Numbered from the stretch's first letter, positions 1 to 12,337 are shown. The stretch is 64,000 nucleotides of DNA from Leishmania donovani (GCF_000227135.1 NC_018253.1:487477-551476); one strand, 5' to 3'. The notes: generated by a model from the sequence alone, not told the origin. Numbers and translations: made by a program.

Positions 1-1
1 C

Positions 2-58
2 GCGGATGGGCAGCGTTGGTACGCAAAGGTAACGCAGCGAGAGGTGCTGAAGTTTTAG
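2..58 (+). CDS. Possible 3' end of an upstream gene (partial)
   Basis: The first bases read as an open frame entering from outside the window and stopping at TAG (56-58). The eighteen residues end in WYAKVTQREVLKF, a mixed charged and aromatic composition unlike the Ser/Leu/Cys/Val-rich translation of the following GT- and CT-rich DNA. Immediately after the stop the sequence becomes low-complexity, as at the 3' UTRs of other genes here. The product cannot be recognised from so little. Another frame (1-81) is also open, so the call is tentative. Confidence 0.35.
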   Translation, partial: ADGQRWYAKVTQREVLKF

Positions 59-787
59 TCGCGCGCCGCTGCTTCGCTTGATGTTTTGTTTCGTTTTTTT
101 GTATTAGGTGTGTGTGTGTGTGTGTGTGCGTGCGTGTGTATGTGTGTGTCTGCATCTGCGCGGTTGGTCGTGCATTACTGTATTGGTTGGGCTTTTGACG
201 TTTACGTTTCTCGCGCTTCACCACCAGCCGCAGCCGCAGCCGCTGTTTGTCTCGCGAGTCGATCGATCATCTCTCTTGAAATCTTTGTCCTTGACGTCAG
301 CACGCGAGTCCTCTGTGGCACGGCGTGGGCGTCACGGAAAACAAAAGAGGGCGAAACTCGCGTGTCACGGGCTCCACGCACATGCGGCAACGACGCAAAA
401 ATGATCCGGCCGCACAGGTCATGTGTGCGCTCAGGCGTGTATGTCGAGGGTTGTTCGCAATGCCCGCGTGTAGGCTCGCGGGATCGCATGGGCACACGTG
501 CCTGCATGAGTAACCCATTTCGAAGTTTCTGTGTACCATTTCCTACTCTCCTTTGCCTCATCACCTTCTCCTCTCCTGTCCACCGCCCCCCCCCCCCTCC
601 CGTCTCGCCTCACCGTGCATCCACAGCTCAGGCAGTGCTCCCCACCCCCTACGCTTTTCAGTTTTTTCTGTGCTCCCTTGCCCTCCCTCCCAGCCATCGA
701 GGGCGAACCAGCCAACCAACCACGGGAGGGACAGGCGACGGCAGCGAGAAGACCACATTCGCCTGTACGCCAGTAAGCGTGAGCCAA

Positions 788-818
<31 letters not shown>

Positions 819-2966
819 ACGAGAGCACAAGAACCTACAAGGTCAGGGGAAGGTGGAAGGGAAGAGGTGAGCTCGCCTGCCTCCCGCTCGTTTGTCCTTT
901 TTCTCTTTGTTGTTGTTGCTGTCTTCGTAGTGGTGGTGGTAGTGCTCCACGCTGCTCGCGTGACGGGAGAATGCGCGTGCGCGTGTCTGCGTGAAACCCA
1001 CACCCCCTCTCTGTAGTTTTTACTTTGTTGTTGGTTTGTTTTTGGGGGCGCTGTGCGATTGCGAAGGCACGAAAAAAAAAAACGGTTCCGTAGATTTTGG
1101 AGGGCAAAGTGAGGTCTTCTCTGTTTTTTTTTTGTTTTGTGTGTGTGTGTGTGTGTGTACGTGCGCGTGTGCAGCTGTGCCAGTGAAAGAGAGGCGGGAT
1201 TGCTTATCAATAACAACGTGCACATAAGCATCATCGTCATTTCTCTCACGCTCTCTCTCTACGGCTTTTTCTTTTCTTTGTTTTGCTACCCGTGTGAGCC
1301 TTTACAGTGGCGTTCTTCAGACGGCACTCAGGCCTCCCGCTCGCCCGCCCTTTAGGTCGTTGGTTGATCGCACACTTGATTTCGCTTTCGATCTCTCCTG
1401 TGCTTTTATTTACATCTTCCCCTCTGTTTCGTTCCTCTTCTTTTTGTTGGTTTTGCTTTTTTATTTATTTATTTATTTTGTGTTGTTTGTTTCAGCGTGG
1501 GCGTGCGTCTGTTGCCTCTGTGTGTGGGTCTGTGTGTGTGTGTGTGTGTGTATCTGCGCGCACGACTCCGCACAACCGCACAAAAAGGAAGACATACATA
1601 AAGTGAGAGCGAGAGAGCAAGCAACTGGAAATAAAAAGTCATAAGAAAGAAATCAAATACGCCCTTGACCCTGCGCCACTCACCGCCCCACTCCCCTACA
1701 TCCCTCATTGTGTGCTTGAGTGGCGTATCCATCCTCCGTCACTCTCCCTCTGTCTCGCTCGTGCACTCGACGGCCTTGTTTCTCGCACGCGCATCTTTCT
1801 TTCTTTTTCATATATATTCGCCCTTCCAACTTCTGCTATGTAACGGCAACGACAACACAGACAAGCACGCATGCATGCACAGGAATAGACAGACAGAAGC
1901 TTTTACGGCCTATCGATATAAGAGCGAAAGGGAAGACGAAAGGAAAAGAAGAAGACCACCGTTTCTTGTGTCCGCCTCCCCATACACATTCAAGCGCCTG
2001 CTCTCCACTCACCACCATCACCACCCCATACACACCCTTTCCTCTGTCGTGGCGGCGGTGAGCTCCTTCTTTTCTTTCGCTCCCCTCTGCTTCTGTTTCT
2101 GCCGTTTTCCGTTTTGTTTTTTGTTTGCTGACTTTGGCGCGAGAGGGGTTGTACACCTGTGCGTGCGCCGGTGTGCGCTCGTTCCCTTGGCGCTGCCTTT
2201 TCTGCTCGCCGTTGCCCTGTCCATTGCTCTTCGCATTCATCAACGCAACTCTTTACGCTGACGTTGTTTCGTCGCTCGCCGCCCCCTTACCTCTCCTTCT
2301 TCGAAACTCTTATCTGACTGGCCTACCTTGCTTTCTCTCTCACATAAGCCCGTGCGTTCGTGTCTGGTGTGTATATCGGCCACCTTCACTCTACGCCTTT
2401 TCTCGCCCGTCTTGTCTTCATCTCTCTTTTTCTCTCTCTCTGCATGTGTGCGTGTGCGTCCGTGTGTGTGGTTTACCTAGCCCTTCCCTTCTCCGTCTCC
2501 CTCGTGGGTTGCACACGCACCCGATTTCGTCTCTCGGGCGCCCCCTTCCCGTTCTTTCATGGTACTGCGTCTCCCCACACCAATCATCCATCACCACTTT
2601 TCGACTCTTTTTTCTTGCTTCTGTGTGGGTGGGTGTGCTGCCTTGCGTCATCTCGAGCACCATATTTTCAGGTTTTTGTGCTCGTTGTTTCTCTCAAGCT
2701 GCTGCTCCAGCTCTCCGTCAGGTGCGCCTTTCGGGCTCGCTCCCTTTGTCCGCCCGCACACCCACCCCTTCTTACCTACCCTCCCCGCTCACTCTGTTTC
2801 GTGCGCGCTTGCTATATATATATATATATATCTTCGGAGGGGAGAAGTGAGTAGCCTCATCTTTTTTGCGTGATCGTGACGAACCTCTCGGCTTGTTCCA
2901 TCATCGCTCCCTCTGCCGCTTCTGAACGACGCGAGAGTGAGGAGGGGAACAGAGGGAGAAGCGAGA
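59..2966. other. Intergenic region, no gene seen
   Basis: This 2.9 kb stretch holds GT tracts (about 109-150, 1137-1160, 1530-1552), a CA tract (about 795-820), long CT-rich runs and a TA tract (about 2813-2831). Open frames on both strands translate to low-complexity Ser/Leu/Cys/His/Thr strings caused by the base bias. It probably holds the 3' UTR of the upstream gene and the 5' UTR of the next one. Confidence 0.7.
2934..2935 (+). promoter_or_regulatory. Candidate spliced-leader acceptor AG
   Basis: An AG follows a pyrimidine-rich stretch (about 2887-2922) and precedes the ATG at 2967 with no ATG between. The tract is interrupted by purines, so neighbouring AGs are also possible. Confidence 0.35.
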
Positions 2967-5900
2967 ATGGAACAGCGTGCAACGCAGCGTGCTACTAGTG
3001 CACGTAGCGATCGCTATGATGGCCTCCTCCCTTTAAATCCGTCGCCGTCGATTCCGTCCCTAGTGATCACCACCTCCACACCGACGGTCGTACTGCCCTC
3101 CTCCCCGTCCACCGTTGCCTCGGCGCTTGGCACGCCGCTCGTGGAGACGTGTCCGCGGTCGCTCGCAGGTAGCTCCACGCACACCTCATTCTCAGGCGAT
3201 CCCTCTCTCATCGCCTCGAGATCGCCGTCGATGCAGCTATCCAGCACTGCAGCCTCATTTGCTGCATCGTCCTTGCCCAGTAACTGGGTGGTGCACGACC
3301 CGCCCACTGCGGACAAGGCGCCGGTGAGCGCCTCACTGCCAGCCGCGGCCGCCACCGTGTTCGCCTCACTCCTCCACCACTCCTCCGCCGAATCCACGCC
3401 CGACTCCTCACCGGTGCTGCATCCTCGCCCCGCAGCCCTAGCCACGATGAGCGCGGTGGCCCTGCACGATGCCGTAGAGCTGGAGAAAACAGATGCTTCA
3501 CTTTTAGCCGACCTTTGCGGCCCCGGTCGCCAGGGGACCCCACGCTACGTGTCGACAGCCTCTATCACCGCGCCGACAGCCACTCCAGAAGCGGGCAATG
3601 CTGGCGCTCCCTGTACAGACTCTGATTCGTCGTTGCCGGCGGCTCTGCGGCGCCTCTTCCGCCGCACGAGTGCCTCGAAGACTCTGCAGAGCAGGGATGA
3701 TGGCGCTGACGCGGCCCTCACCGCAGATGACGAACACGATGCCACCGCGCTCCTGCGCGCAGGTGCTCAAAGCAAGCTGCACCCCGGTCGCAGCCACAAC
3801 TCCGGCGGCGCCGACTCCCCACACGGCCCGTCGCCTGTGCCAAGCAGCACTCCTGCCGTTGCACTGGGGACGGCACCCATCGCGGCCGTCATGCCGGCGT
3901 TCGAGGAAGGGCCACGTCCACCTCTCGCAAAGCCTTGGTCCGGCGCCACTACGGCCAAGGGAGACAGTTCGGACCACATGGCAGCCGCAGCTAGCACTCC
4001 AGCGCCGCAGCCACGCTGCGTGGCCACGCAAAAGGACTTTGCAAGTACCAGCAGCCAGAGGCAAGAGTCTCACATCTCACCGCGTGCGCGGTCGCAGGCG
4101 TACCTGAGTGTCCGTTCAGGCGCAGCGACCATGCCTGGCCAGTCATCGTTGTGTTCGCCCGTGTCGCCGACACCGAAGCGGCGCGTGTACCTGGGTGGCG
4201 CCGGCAATGTCTTCGCAGGCAAGGCCACGAAGGGCGTGGTCGTCAACTACTTCTCCAGCGCGGTTGAGCTGCAGAGTGGCCGACACAACTCCAACGCCAG
4301 CAGCTCCGTCTCCCCTGATCTTGGCAACGGCATGAACGACAAGGAGCTTTTAGTCGACGGCTCTGCAGAGAGCCGGCGCCCGGCGCTGAGCGGCGCGGCG
4401 ACGGCGTTGAGAGCGGCGCCCCGTGAGGCCGCGACTTCCTCCAACTCAGCCTCCGATACAGCGGCGCCACCAGCGCTTTCAGGCACTGTTGATGCGGCCG
4501 CACCCAGGGAAGCCTCGGTTGGTGCAGATGCCTCTGCCAGCTGTACCGGTGCCCAGACCATCGACGTAGCTGGTGCGGCAAGGCACTCCCCGCTGACCGA
4601 CGCGCGGGTCAGTGGGGACGTGGGTGCAAAGACGTCGACGACACAAACAATAGCGAAGACGGAGGAGCGCTTCCCCAGAAGCAGCGGACCACCTCATCTT
4701 TTCAATATGGTGCCATCAAACCTTTGCAGTTTCCCAAAGGCGGCAATCACGAGCACACCGCAACCCTCCACCTTCGCCCACACCTCGCTAGCCACGTCAA
4801 GCGCGACGAGTAGCACCTATAAAAGTAGAAGACAGCACGTGCGGGCGAGCAGCCAACCAGTGGCTTCCTCATGCTTGCTCTTCGCTCGCAGTGGCGCTAC
4901 AGGCGTCTCTGCACCGATGGCAGTGATGCAGCGCAGCCGCACCAACGAAGACGTGCACGGTAACAGTCATGGCAGCCACGGTCGTGACCAGCACAAAGGC
5001 TGGCACCGAAGAGCAGCACACACTGATGGCGGCTTCTCGACTCTTGCGCGAAGCGCTCATAAGCATCACCACGGACTCGGCTGTGGTGCTTCGGCACACC
5101 TGAGCGTGTCTCCCCACAGCTCTGGATGCACGTCCCCCGAGCAGGACGGCGCACAAGGGATCCGTGTACATTACACGCCGTCGTCCGTATCGTCGTTCCC
5201 CGCCCGCACCGAGCCCGCCGTAGATGCCGATGATCGCGGCTTCAGCAGTGGCAGGTCAGCCGCCGTCTCCAAGTTCGGCAGCTTCTCGTTTTCTACGAAT
5301 GTTACGAACACGCCTCGCCTCTCCGTCGACGACTCCGCGTCTCGGATGTCATCGCCGTCGACGGTCTCGAGCATAAATCGGAACTCTTTCGTCGACCTCG
5401 CCGACAAGTCACCGCAGGAGCACCTGCCTCACAATTATCTCCACAGCAGCAAACCCGCGTCCGCGCTGGTCCACAACGTCCCGGCGTGCGCGCGCGAGTC
5501 GCCGACATCGGAGGCAGACGTGATGCCTATCACGCTGGTGCCACCCACCAGTCTGCGGCGCAGCGGCCCAAGCGAGGCGTGTCTCAGTGGCAGTGTTGTT
5601 GGCAGCGACCAGCGGTGCTCGAGCAGCTCTGGCTGTGACAACTCCTGCGGTTGCATGCAGATGCACAACGGCGATGACGAGCAAGGCTTGACGGCGCCGG
5701 CCAGCGCGACCCCGCCGCGCGGCGCCGCGTCCACCTTCGCCACCTCCTCGGTCGCTTCCCTAGCAGCGACGGTGACGAGTATTGTGGGCCGTCCGATCTC
5801 AGCGCTCTTCTCCTCTGGGAACCTTACGGCACCCATGAGCAGAAAAGGCAGCAACTCTACATTTCAGTTGTCGCCACCGGGTGCCTCGACGGGTCACTCG

Positions 5901-6413
5901 ACACCGTGCTTTCAGGACGGCTTTGTGATGCGGCCGGATGCAGAGACGTTGCAGGGGCTGCTGCAAGGCAAGGTGCCGCGCATGCCGGGCTGCTCCATAC
6001 GCGACTGGGCCGCGCACCTGAGTGCCAAGGAAGAGGAATCGCGCAGGCGGGAGCAGAAGCGCCACCACACGCCTCACCATCGCGCCAGTGGAGGCGCCAC
6101 TCGCTTTGGTGGTGGGGCGTCGCCCCCAAAGCCGGCCTCCACGGCGGCTTCACGAAACGCGCGGCTGCCGCGGATGACGCCTCAGGAGGTCTCCACCCAC
6201 AACACACCGGATGACTTGTGGATAGTCATCCGAAACGTCGTTTACGACTGCACCGCCTTTCAGCGCTACCACCCCGGCGGAGAGAAGTTGCTGCTAGCTT
6301 GTGGGGGGCGCGATGCCACAGCCGTGTATGACCGCTTCCACGCGTGGGTTTCGTGCGAGAGCTTTATGGCGCCGTACGCGGTTGGTGTTGTTGCCCCTTC
6401 AGAGACCCGATGA
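2967..6413 (+). CDS. Large disordered protein with C-terminal cytochrome b5-like heme-binding domain
   Basis: The protein has 1148 residues from the first ATG after a plausible splice acceptor; the frame runs ten codons further 5' but offers only GTG there. Residues 1 to about 1070 are low-complexity, rich in Ser, Ala, Thr and Pro, with no recognisable fold. The last ~70 residues resemble a cytochrome b5 domain: DDLWIVIRNVVYDCT, then a YHPGGEKLLL motif (axial His1102), then FHAW (second candidate axial His1125). Cytochrome b5 domains carry heme for electron transfer or bind steroids or heme. Here the spacing of 22 residues between the two histidines is compatible with a heme pocket. No signal peptide or membrane segment is evident, so it is probably soluble. 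The disordered region could be a regulatory or docking platform; that is inference. A long Ser-rich leader on a C-terminal b5 domain is unusual compared with classical small b5 proteins. Confidence 0.85.
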   Translation: MEQRATQRATSARSDRYDGLLPLNPSPSIPSLVITTSTPTVVLPSSPSTVASALGTPLVETCPRSLAGSSTHTSFSGDPSLIASRSPSMQLSSTAASFAASSLPSNWVVHDPPTADKAPVSASLPAAAATVFASLLHHSSAESTPDSSPVLHPRPAALATMSAVALHDAVELEKTDASLLADLCGPGRQGTPRYVSTASITAPTATPEAGNAGAPCTDSDSSLPAALRRLFRRTSASKTLQSRDDGADAALTADDEHDATALLRAGAQSKLHPGRSHNSGGADSPHGPSPVPSSTPAVALGTAPIAAVMPAFEEGPRPPLAKPWSGATTAKGDSSDHMAAAASTPAPQPRCVATQKDFASTSSQRQESHISPRARSQAYLSVRSGAATMPGQSSLCSPVSPTPKRRVYLGGAGNVFAGKATKGVVVNYFSSAVELQSGRHNSNASSSVSPDLGNGMNDKELLVDGSAESRRPALSGAATALRAAPREAATSSNSASDTAAPPALSGTVDAAAPREASVGADASASCTGAQTIDVAGAARHSPLTDARVSGDVGAKTSTTQTIAKTEERFPRSSGPPHLFNMVPSNLCSFPKAAITSTPQPSTFAHTSLATSSATSSTYKSRRQHVRASSQPVASSCLLFARSGATGVSAPMAVMQRSRTNEDVHGNSHGSHGRDQHKGWHRRAAHTDGGFSTLARSAHKHHHGLGCGASAHLSVSPHSSGCTSPEQDGAQGIRVHYTPSSVSSFPARTEPAVDADDRGFSSGRSAAVSKFGSFSFSTNVTNTPRLSVDDSASRMSSPSTVSSINRNSFVDLADKSPQEHLPHNYLHSSKPASALVHNVPACARESPTSEADVMPITLVPPTSLRRSGPSEACLSGSVVGSDQRCSSSSGCDNSCGCMQMHNGDDEQGLTAPASATPPRGAASTFATSSVASLAATVTSIVGRPISALFSSGNLTAPMSRKGSNSTFQLSPPGASTGHSTPCFQDGFVMRPDAETLQGLLQGKVPRMPGCSIRDWAAHLSAKEEESRRREQKRHHTPHHRASGGATRFGGGASPPKPASTAASRNARLPRMTPQEVSTHNTPDDLWIVIRNVVYDCTAFQRYHPGGEKLLLACGGRDATAVYDRFHAWVSCESFMAPYAVGVVAPSETR

Positions 6414-9400
6414 CCGTGGAGTGAACGTCGATGCAGCCTCTCTCTCTGTTTTTTTTTTGATTCGAGCTTTTCTGTGTGCGATGAATCTAGTGCTCCAGAT
6501 GTACACGCTTTTTGTTTACGAGGCAGAGGGGAGAGGGGGCTGGGGCGTACAGGCTCCGTAGCTCGACAGCCCACCTTTCTTTCCTTCCTCCTCTCGCCTC
6601 ATCATCCATCTCCGCCGGGCTTTCAGGGGCGCTCATTTCTTCTTTTCTTTGGTGTTATGCCGTCTGCGAGCGCTTCCCTTTGCGTGGTGCGTGTGTGTTT
6701 GTGTGTGTGTGTGTGTGTTTCTCACTCCCTCCCTCTCCCTCTATATATATAGGCTTTCGTTTACGTTGCTGCTTTTGATGCTGGTGCGGAGGTGCATGCG
6801 GGATGCACAACGTCGCAAGTAGTTTCACGGTCATCCTTTCGGTGTTTTTTTTTGGAGGGGGCTCATCTCTCCTTTGATCTCGTTGCTTCTCATTCACGTT
6901 TTTTTTTGTTCATCTTCTTTTTCTTTTGTTGTCTCGCTGCCGCGGCGTCGAGCGATATAAGCAGTGGACCTCCCTACGGCTGCAACGTGTGCACCTTGCG
7001 TTGGCGTCGTTGTCATTGAGGCATCCTATTTCTTTCGGTTGTTTGTTTTTCGAGGGTGCGGGATGGAGGAGCTCTCATCGTCATTCTGCGTGAATGCATC
7101 TTTGTGTGGTGGGTGCCCTGTTTTCGCTTGCATGATCATCTTTTCGTTGTGCCATCGGTCTACCGGTTATGCAGGGGGAAACCTGTCTCTTTTTTTTTTT
7201 GCCTGTGAGTGAGCGTGTTTCGAAGGTAGAGTGGTGAGAGACGGAGGAAAGGCTGGCACTCATATGCCCAACTCTCCCTCCCGCGATGGAGTGCGATGTG
7301 GGTCGTCCTCTCGCCTCCTTCCTACTCGGCCACCTCCCCAGCATACCCCCCCCGCTTTACACCTCAGCATATGCGCATACATATGTATATATGCGTGTAT
7401 GTCCTTTGCTTCTCTGGCTCGTTGTCCTTCTCCTCTTGCCTCGAGTGGTCCCGTATTATCGTTTCCTTCGGCGCCCCCTTCCGTCTGGGCGTACGACGGA
7501 GCGACACGCAAATACGCATATGGGGTCAACGTTGCTGTTCGGCCGGGCTCGCCTTTACCTTCTCTCTTTTTTCTGTCAACTTGAACAGGGGAAGCAGACG
7601 CGCGCGAAACGAAAGGCCCATCCCTCTTTGTGCATCGCGTACGAATACAAACTCCCGCACATGCGCAGGGACTCGAAGCGAAACGCTTTCGTAATACTAC
7701 CTCTCCACCACCCACCCACCCTCCCTCACCCGCTCTCCCTGGCCGTTTTCCTCTGACGTCTTGTTCGCCCCGTTCGGTTAAACCTGCTCTTTTTTTTTGC
7801 AGTCTTTTTTTGTTGTTCTCTGTTCGCTCTCCCCAGTCGCTCCTCGCTGCCGCCGCCGCCGCCGTGCTCTTCCTTTGTTTTTTTTTTTGCTCGGGCCTTT
7901 CTCCCTCCGTTGTGTGCCTCAGTGGCTTCAGCCGTTGGGCGGTGTCGGAAGGTGTGTGTGCGTGTGAGGGTGTGGGTGGGTGAGTGTAAGAGAGAGATGA
8001 TGACTCGGTTCTTGTGTTTTGCTTTTCGTGTGAGTGTGTGTTTTCTGCACAGGCTTCTTCTGGTTATCTTATCTCGCGCTGCTGTTTCCTGAAGTGTCAT
8101 GCCGCCTCCTCCCCTTCACCCTACGGCCACTGGCCGTCGCGCAGTTTGGGTGGGTGTACAAGGTATGAATGCATGCGTACACGCACCATGCACGCACGCC
8201 TACGAGAGAGCGTCACTGCCTTTATCGTGGCATGCAGGCGCGTGTCGACATCTCTCTGCCGCTCCTCCGCTACTTCTCCCCGTGCTTCCAAAACGTGAGA
8301 CAGGGTTCGGGAAGGGAGGCGGCGGTGGCCAGTGGGCGTAGAGCGGGCGTACGTGCCGTACGTGCGCGTGAGTTTTCTTTTTGGCATTTCGTTGCTGGAC
8401 CTTGTATATGTGTTTGCTCAAGCACAGATTGTAAAGGGTGGTGGCGATGACGGCAATGAAAAAGGTGGTTCCAAGATCCAACGAGGTTCTCTCGGCTCCT
8501 CTCTTCTCCTGCCCGACGAGCTTTTCCACCGCTTCTTCCGCTCTGACTCGTCCCTCGGACCCAACTGCTCGCTCTTGCCCGGCCTACGCCTCGCCCTGAC
8601 ACCCTCAGCCCTCTCAGCACGCGCGTGCTCCAGTGGCACAAAGCGGCACCGCCGTATGCAAATTTGGCGTCTGCGGGTTTGGTGGTGGTGTCAGCCGGGA
8701 GCGAGCGGTGGATGGGTGCGGGGGAAGAGGGGGGAGGGCTTACAGGGAAGCAAAGGGCAAGGGGAACAGAAAGCGGTCAGGATTGCAGCAGCTCAGAAGA
8801 AGAACAGAGGAAAACAACGGACTTACCTTCTTCTTGTTCCTTTTTTTCTTGCCTCGATGCATTCTGGGGCTCGCCTCTTGTTGTGTGCGCGTGCGCTCCT
8901 CTTTACTGTCGCTTCTCTCCGAATTCGTTCCTTTGCGTTTTCACTCCGCATGCTGCGAGCACCTTCACCCACCCACACTTCTCCTCCCACTCCCCGCCCC
9001 CTTCTCTTGCTTTGTTTCCAGCTCGGGGGAAGAAGGGTGGGGGAAGGGGGGTACGCGTGCGTCCCTCTTCTACGTTCTCGTGTCCTTTTATCTTGCGTTT
9101 TTTTTTGTTTTGCGCACGTCATGGGGTCGCTTGGTTGTTTGCTTTTCTCTTTTCCATGGTCATGCAGCAGCTGCGCGGAGGCACCTGCACCTTTGCTCGC
9201 TTCCTTTCGTTTTCTTTCCCTTCCTTTCGTTGTTGTTCTTGTTGCTCGCTTGGAGTGGGGGGGAGGGGGCGCCCTTCTGTCGATCACGTTGTTTGCCCTA
9301 CGCTAGCAATATCGCTCGCTCTCTCCCTCCTTCGTACTGTCCCCGCTCATCGCTGTTTGCTTCTAGCTCTGCCGAAGATTCATGTAAGCACCGCCTCGTT

Positions 9401-9908
9401 CGTTTTATACATCTGCAGGAGGTGAGGTATATGTGTGCGCATGTGCCCCTCTCACCTCTTATTTTTTTCTCTTCTTGCGTTGGCGTCTGCCACCTACGTT
9501 CTTATCTTAAGCTTGATTTGCGCACTCGCTTCCTAGCTACTTTTTCCGTGCCTTTCCCACTCCCCGCACACATACCCACACACACGTCAGCTCCTGTTTC
9601 ATTGTTGTTCGGCTTCTCGATTTCACGCACTCCATCCTCGTCACTCCCACCGTGTGCAGGACGCCCCGGTGCCGCTCCTGCCGGTGCTGCTTCATGCTAC
9701 ACTGTATCTGAGCACGCATGGGCTTCTGGGCTCTTCTCCCCTTTTCTTCCTGCTTGTCAGCTTCCTATGTGCATGCGTGGCCCATAAGGAGGAATGTCTG
9801 GTGCTCTGGAGCCCTTCTTGTGTTGTTTTCTCGATGGTGGTGATTGGTGGTGGTGGTGATGCTGCGCAGGTTCTTTGCGCTCCAGGCGCATCTTTCTTTG
9901 AGGGGATT

Positions 9909-9957
9909 GTTTATTGTCAAAAAAATATATACACAATATTTTGTAAAATATATCTCG
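9909..9957. other. AT-rich patch within GC/CT-rich intergenic DNA
   Basis: About 49 bases consist almost only of A and T (runs such as AAAAAAATATATA and AATATTTTGTAAAATATAT) inside a region otherwise rich in C, T and G. It could be an AU-rich element in a long 3' UTR, a polyadenylation-associated stretch or a small insertion. No function can be assigned from sequence. Confidence 0.5.
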
Positions 9958-12303
9958 GGGAGTGAGTAAGGGGGCACCATCATCGAATAGTGTTCTCACC
10001 CTCTCTCGGCATTGACCTTATCCGCGTGTCGACACGAATACGAGCGCGCAGGAACGCAGATCAAACGAGCAGCAGCACATCTGAGAGAGAGGGTGGAAGA
10101 GGATGGGGGACCGCTTGTGGAGGTGCTCGACGGCATCGCTGAAGGCCCTCCTTTTTGTGTGTCACTCGCGTGTTTTTTGTCTGTCTGGGTACCTTCTCTT
10201 GTGCTTTCTTCTCCGTTTTTTTTGTACTGTTTTCCCGTCCGTTGTAAGGAAGGCGCGACCTTCTCTTCCGTGGTCGTTTGCCACCTCACCTTCTCCACGC
10301 CCCTCAACTGCCTCCTCTCTCTTCCTCCCTCCGTACGCCCCCGAGCCGCTTTTCCGCTCACTAGTCATCGGTTTCAACTTCAATGAGTCCGCTCTAGTGA
10401 GTGCTGCACCTTCACAGAAACGCAGGCATGTCCATGTGAGTACCTCGCATTTCACTCGCTCGGATCACCGCGCCTTTGTCGTTTGAGGGTCGGCCAGTGT
10501 TCGCATCAGTCGCCTTTTTTTTCACGGGCAGGGAGGGCTGTTTCGGCAGTGTGCATATGTGTGTGGGTATGTGTATGCTTCCACCATGTGACACTTAGGG
10601 TGTGCCTTTGTGTGGCAGCGAAGAGGGGGCGGGGGCTCGCCATCATCGTGGCATCTTGTCTTCGCTGCGCCTGCATCTGCTGCTGAATCGGATTCGGGGA
10701 AGCGCAAAATACGCGTGCATGCTTTCTCACGCTATCAGTCGTGGAGGAGAGAGAGTGTGGGGCGTAAGACGTTCGGAGACCATCTCGAATGCTGAATTCG
10801 ACGCAGTGCTTCGTTCCTCCCCCAGCACTGATTCGCGTATACCCCCTTCAAGTCGTCGTCCCCCTCCCTCCTCCCTCACATCTCTCCGCCTCTTTCCGCC
10901 CTTCGCAGCTGTGGACGAGCCTTCATAGATATGTGTTTTTCTCGCCTTCTTCCTGTGGTCACTGTCTTTGCTCTTTTGCTGTGTAGCAGGCATTGGACAT
11001 ACCAACCCCCTCCCCCTCCCTCACTCACTCCTCGCTGGTTCGTTAGCCGACATTTTCTCGCTCGCTCTGTGTCTGCCTGCCCTGCCGACCCACCCCCTGT
11101 ATGCAGGTGTGACTACATCGTGATGGAAAAGGATCAAAGCCTCGTTGTCTCTGTCTGTCTGTGTGTGTGTGTGTGTGTGGGAGGGAAGGGGGGCTGCCTT
11201 TTATTGTCCCGCTGGCCTTTCTAGTTCTTTTTGGCGTTTTTCTCCTTTACTACGTGTGCGCACGCATAGACATACTCGCACACCTCGATATTCTCGAAAA
11301 CTCTCCTGCTGCGTATTCGTATGCAAACTTCCCGCTCCCCTCCCGGCGCTGTCAGCAGCCACTCTTTCCCTCTCTCCATTTCGTGGTCTTGTTCTTGATG
11401 AGTTCGTATTTTTTCTACTTGTGACTCCCCTCCCCTCCCCCTTCTCCAAAGCACTTCCCAAGTGCGAGTTGCCTGTGGGTCTTTCTCTCTCCCCTTCTTC
11501 CGTGCCTCGCTCCGCATTATCATTGACCGCCTTCTCTCCCCCGTCCGCAGGCCTGCTCTCTCCACCCTCTAATCCCTTCCACTCCCCCGCTAAGCATGCG
11601 CAAGCACACAGGAACGCGAATGGGAAGTATTTATGTCGTTCAACCATCTGCGACGCGTTTCTGCGCCGGAGGTGGCGTGGAGAAGACGAGCATGGACGAG
11701 AACGCGTGAGTGCGAGGGAGGAGGGTGCTTGTGGGCCGCTGGAAGAGCGAAAGAGACGCGAGGAAACCGTGGCGCATACGCATGCAGGGTTTGGGGTCTT
11801 CCTATGTCTTCCGCGTCCTTGTCTTTTGTTTACCTCCATCTTCGCGATGTTCTGCTCTGCCTTACTGTCTGCGTTTCTTCCTCGCTCTCTGTATCTCGTG
11901 GTCTCTGTCTCGCCCTCTTCTGTGCTGCCCTCTTTGATTATTTTGTGCAGCTTGTTGCGCTGTACCCTCCCCACCTCCGATTTTCCTCGCCCTCTGCTCC
12001 GCCCTCCGCTCTCGCTCTGTTCATATCTCTTAGTCCTTTTTTTTTGTGCGCTTCTGCTTTCTCTGTGCTCCTCCACAATTCTGTGTTTATTTTTTCAGTT
12101 TCTGGCACGTTGCAAAGCATGCACGCGTGAGCGCAAGGGAGGGCGGGCGGAAGAGGGAGAGGGAGAGGGTGTCATGTGCGGGTACGTTGTGTGTTCGTAT
12201 TGGCGAGCCGTGTTCTCCTTTTTTTTTTCGTCTGTCCGTCACCGTTAATCCCATCTCTATCTCTTTCTCTCACAAGTGTACTTCACTTGTTTTCGTTTTT
12301 GTT

Positions 12304-12305
<2 letters not shown>

Positions 12306-12334
<29 letters not shown>
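12306..12334. repeat. (GT)n microsatellite
   Basis: An uninterrupted GT dinucleotide run of 29 bases in the intergenic region upstream of the gene at 13529. Confidence 0.9.

Positions 12335-12337
<3 letters not shown>

Noticed and set aside
86..994. Open frame of about 302 codons near the left end
   Set aside because: It starts in a GT tract and passes through CA and C tracts; composition is repeat-driven.
10012..10145. Less biased segment encoding a helix-like stretch (EYERAGTQIKRAAAHLRERV)
   Set aside because: The frame soon turns into low-complexity sequence, no splice tract precedes it and no domain is recognised. It could be a relic or chance.
11145..12248. Open frame of about 367 codons on the + strand
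   Set aside because: Pyrimidine-rich DNA gives Ser/Leu/Pro/Phe-rich translation; it begins in a GT tract and shows no motif.
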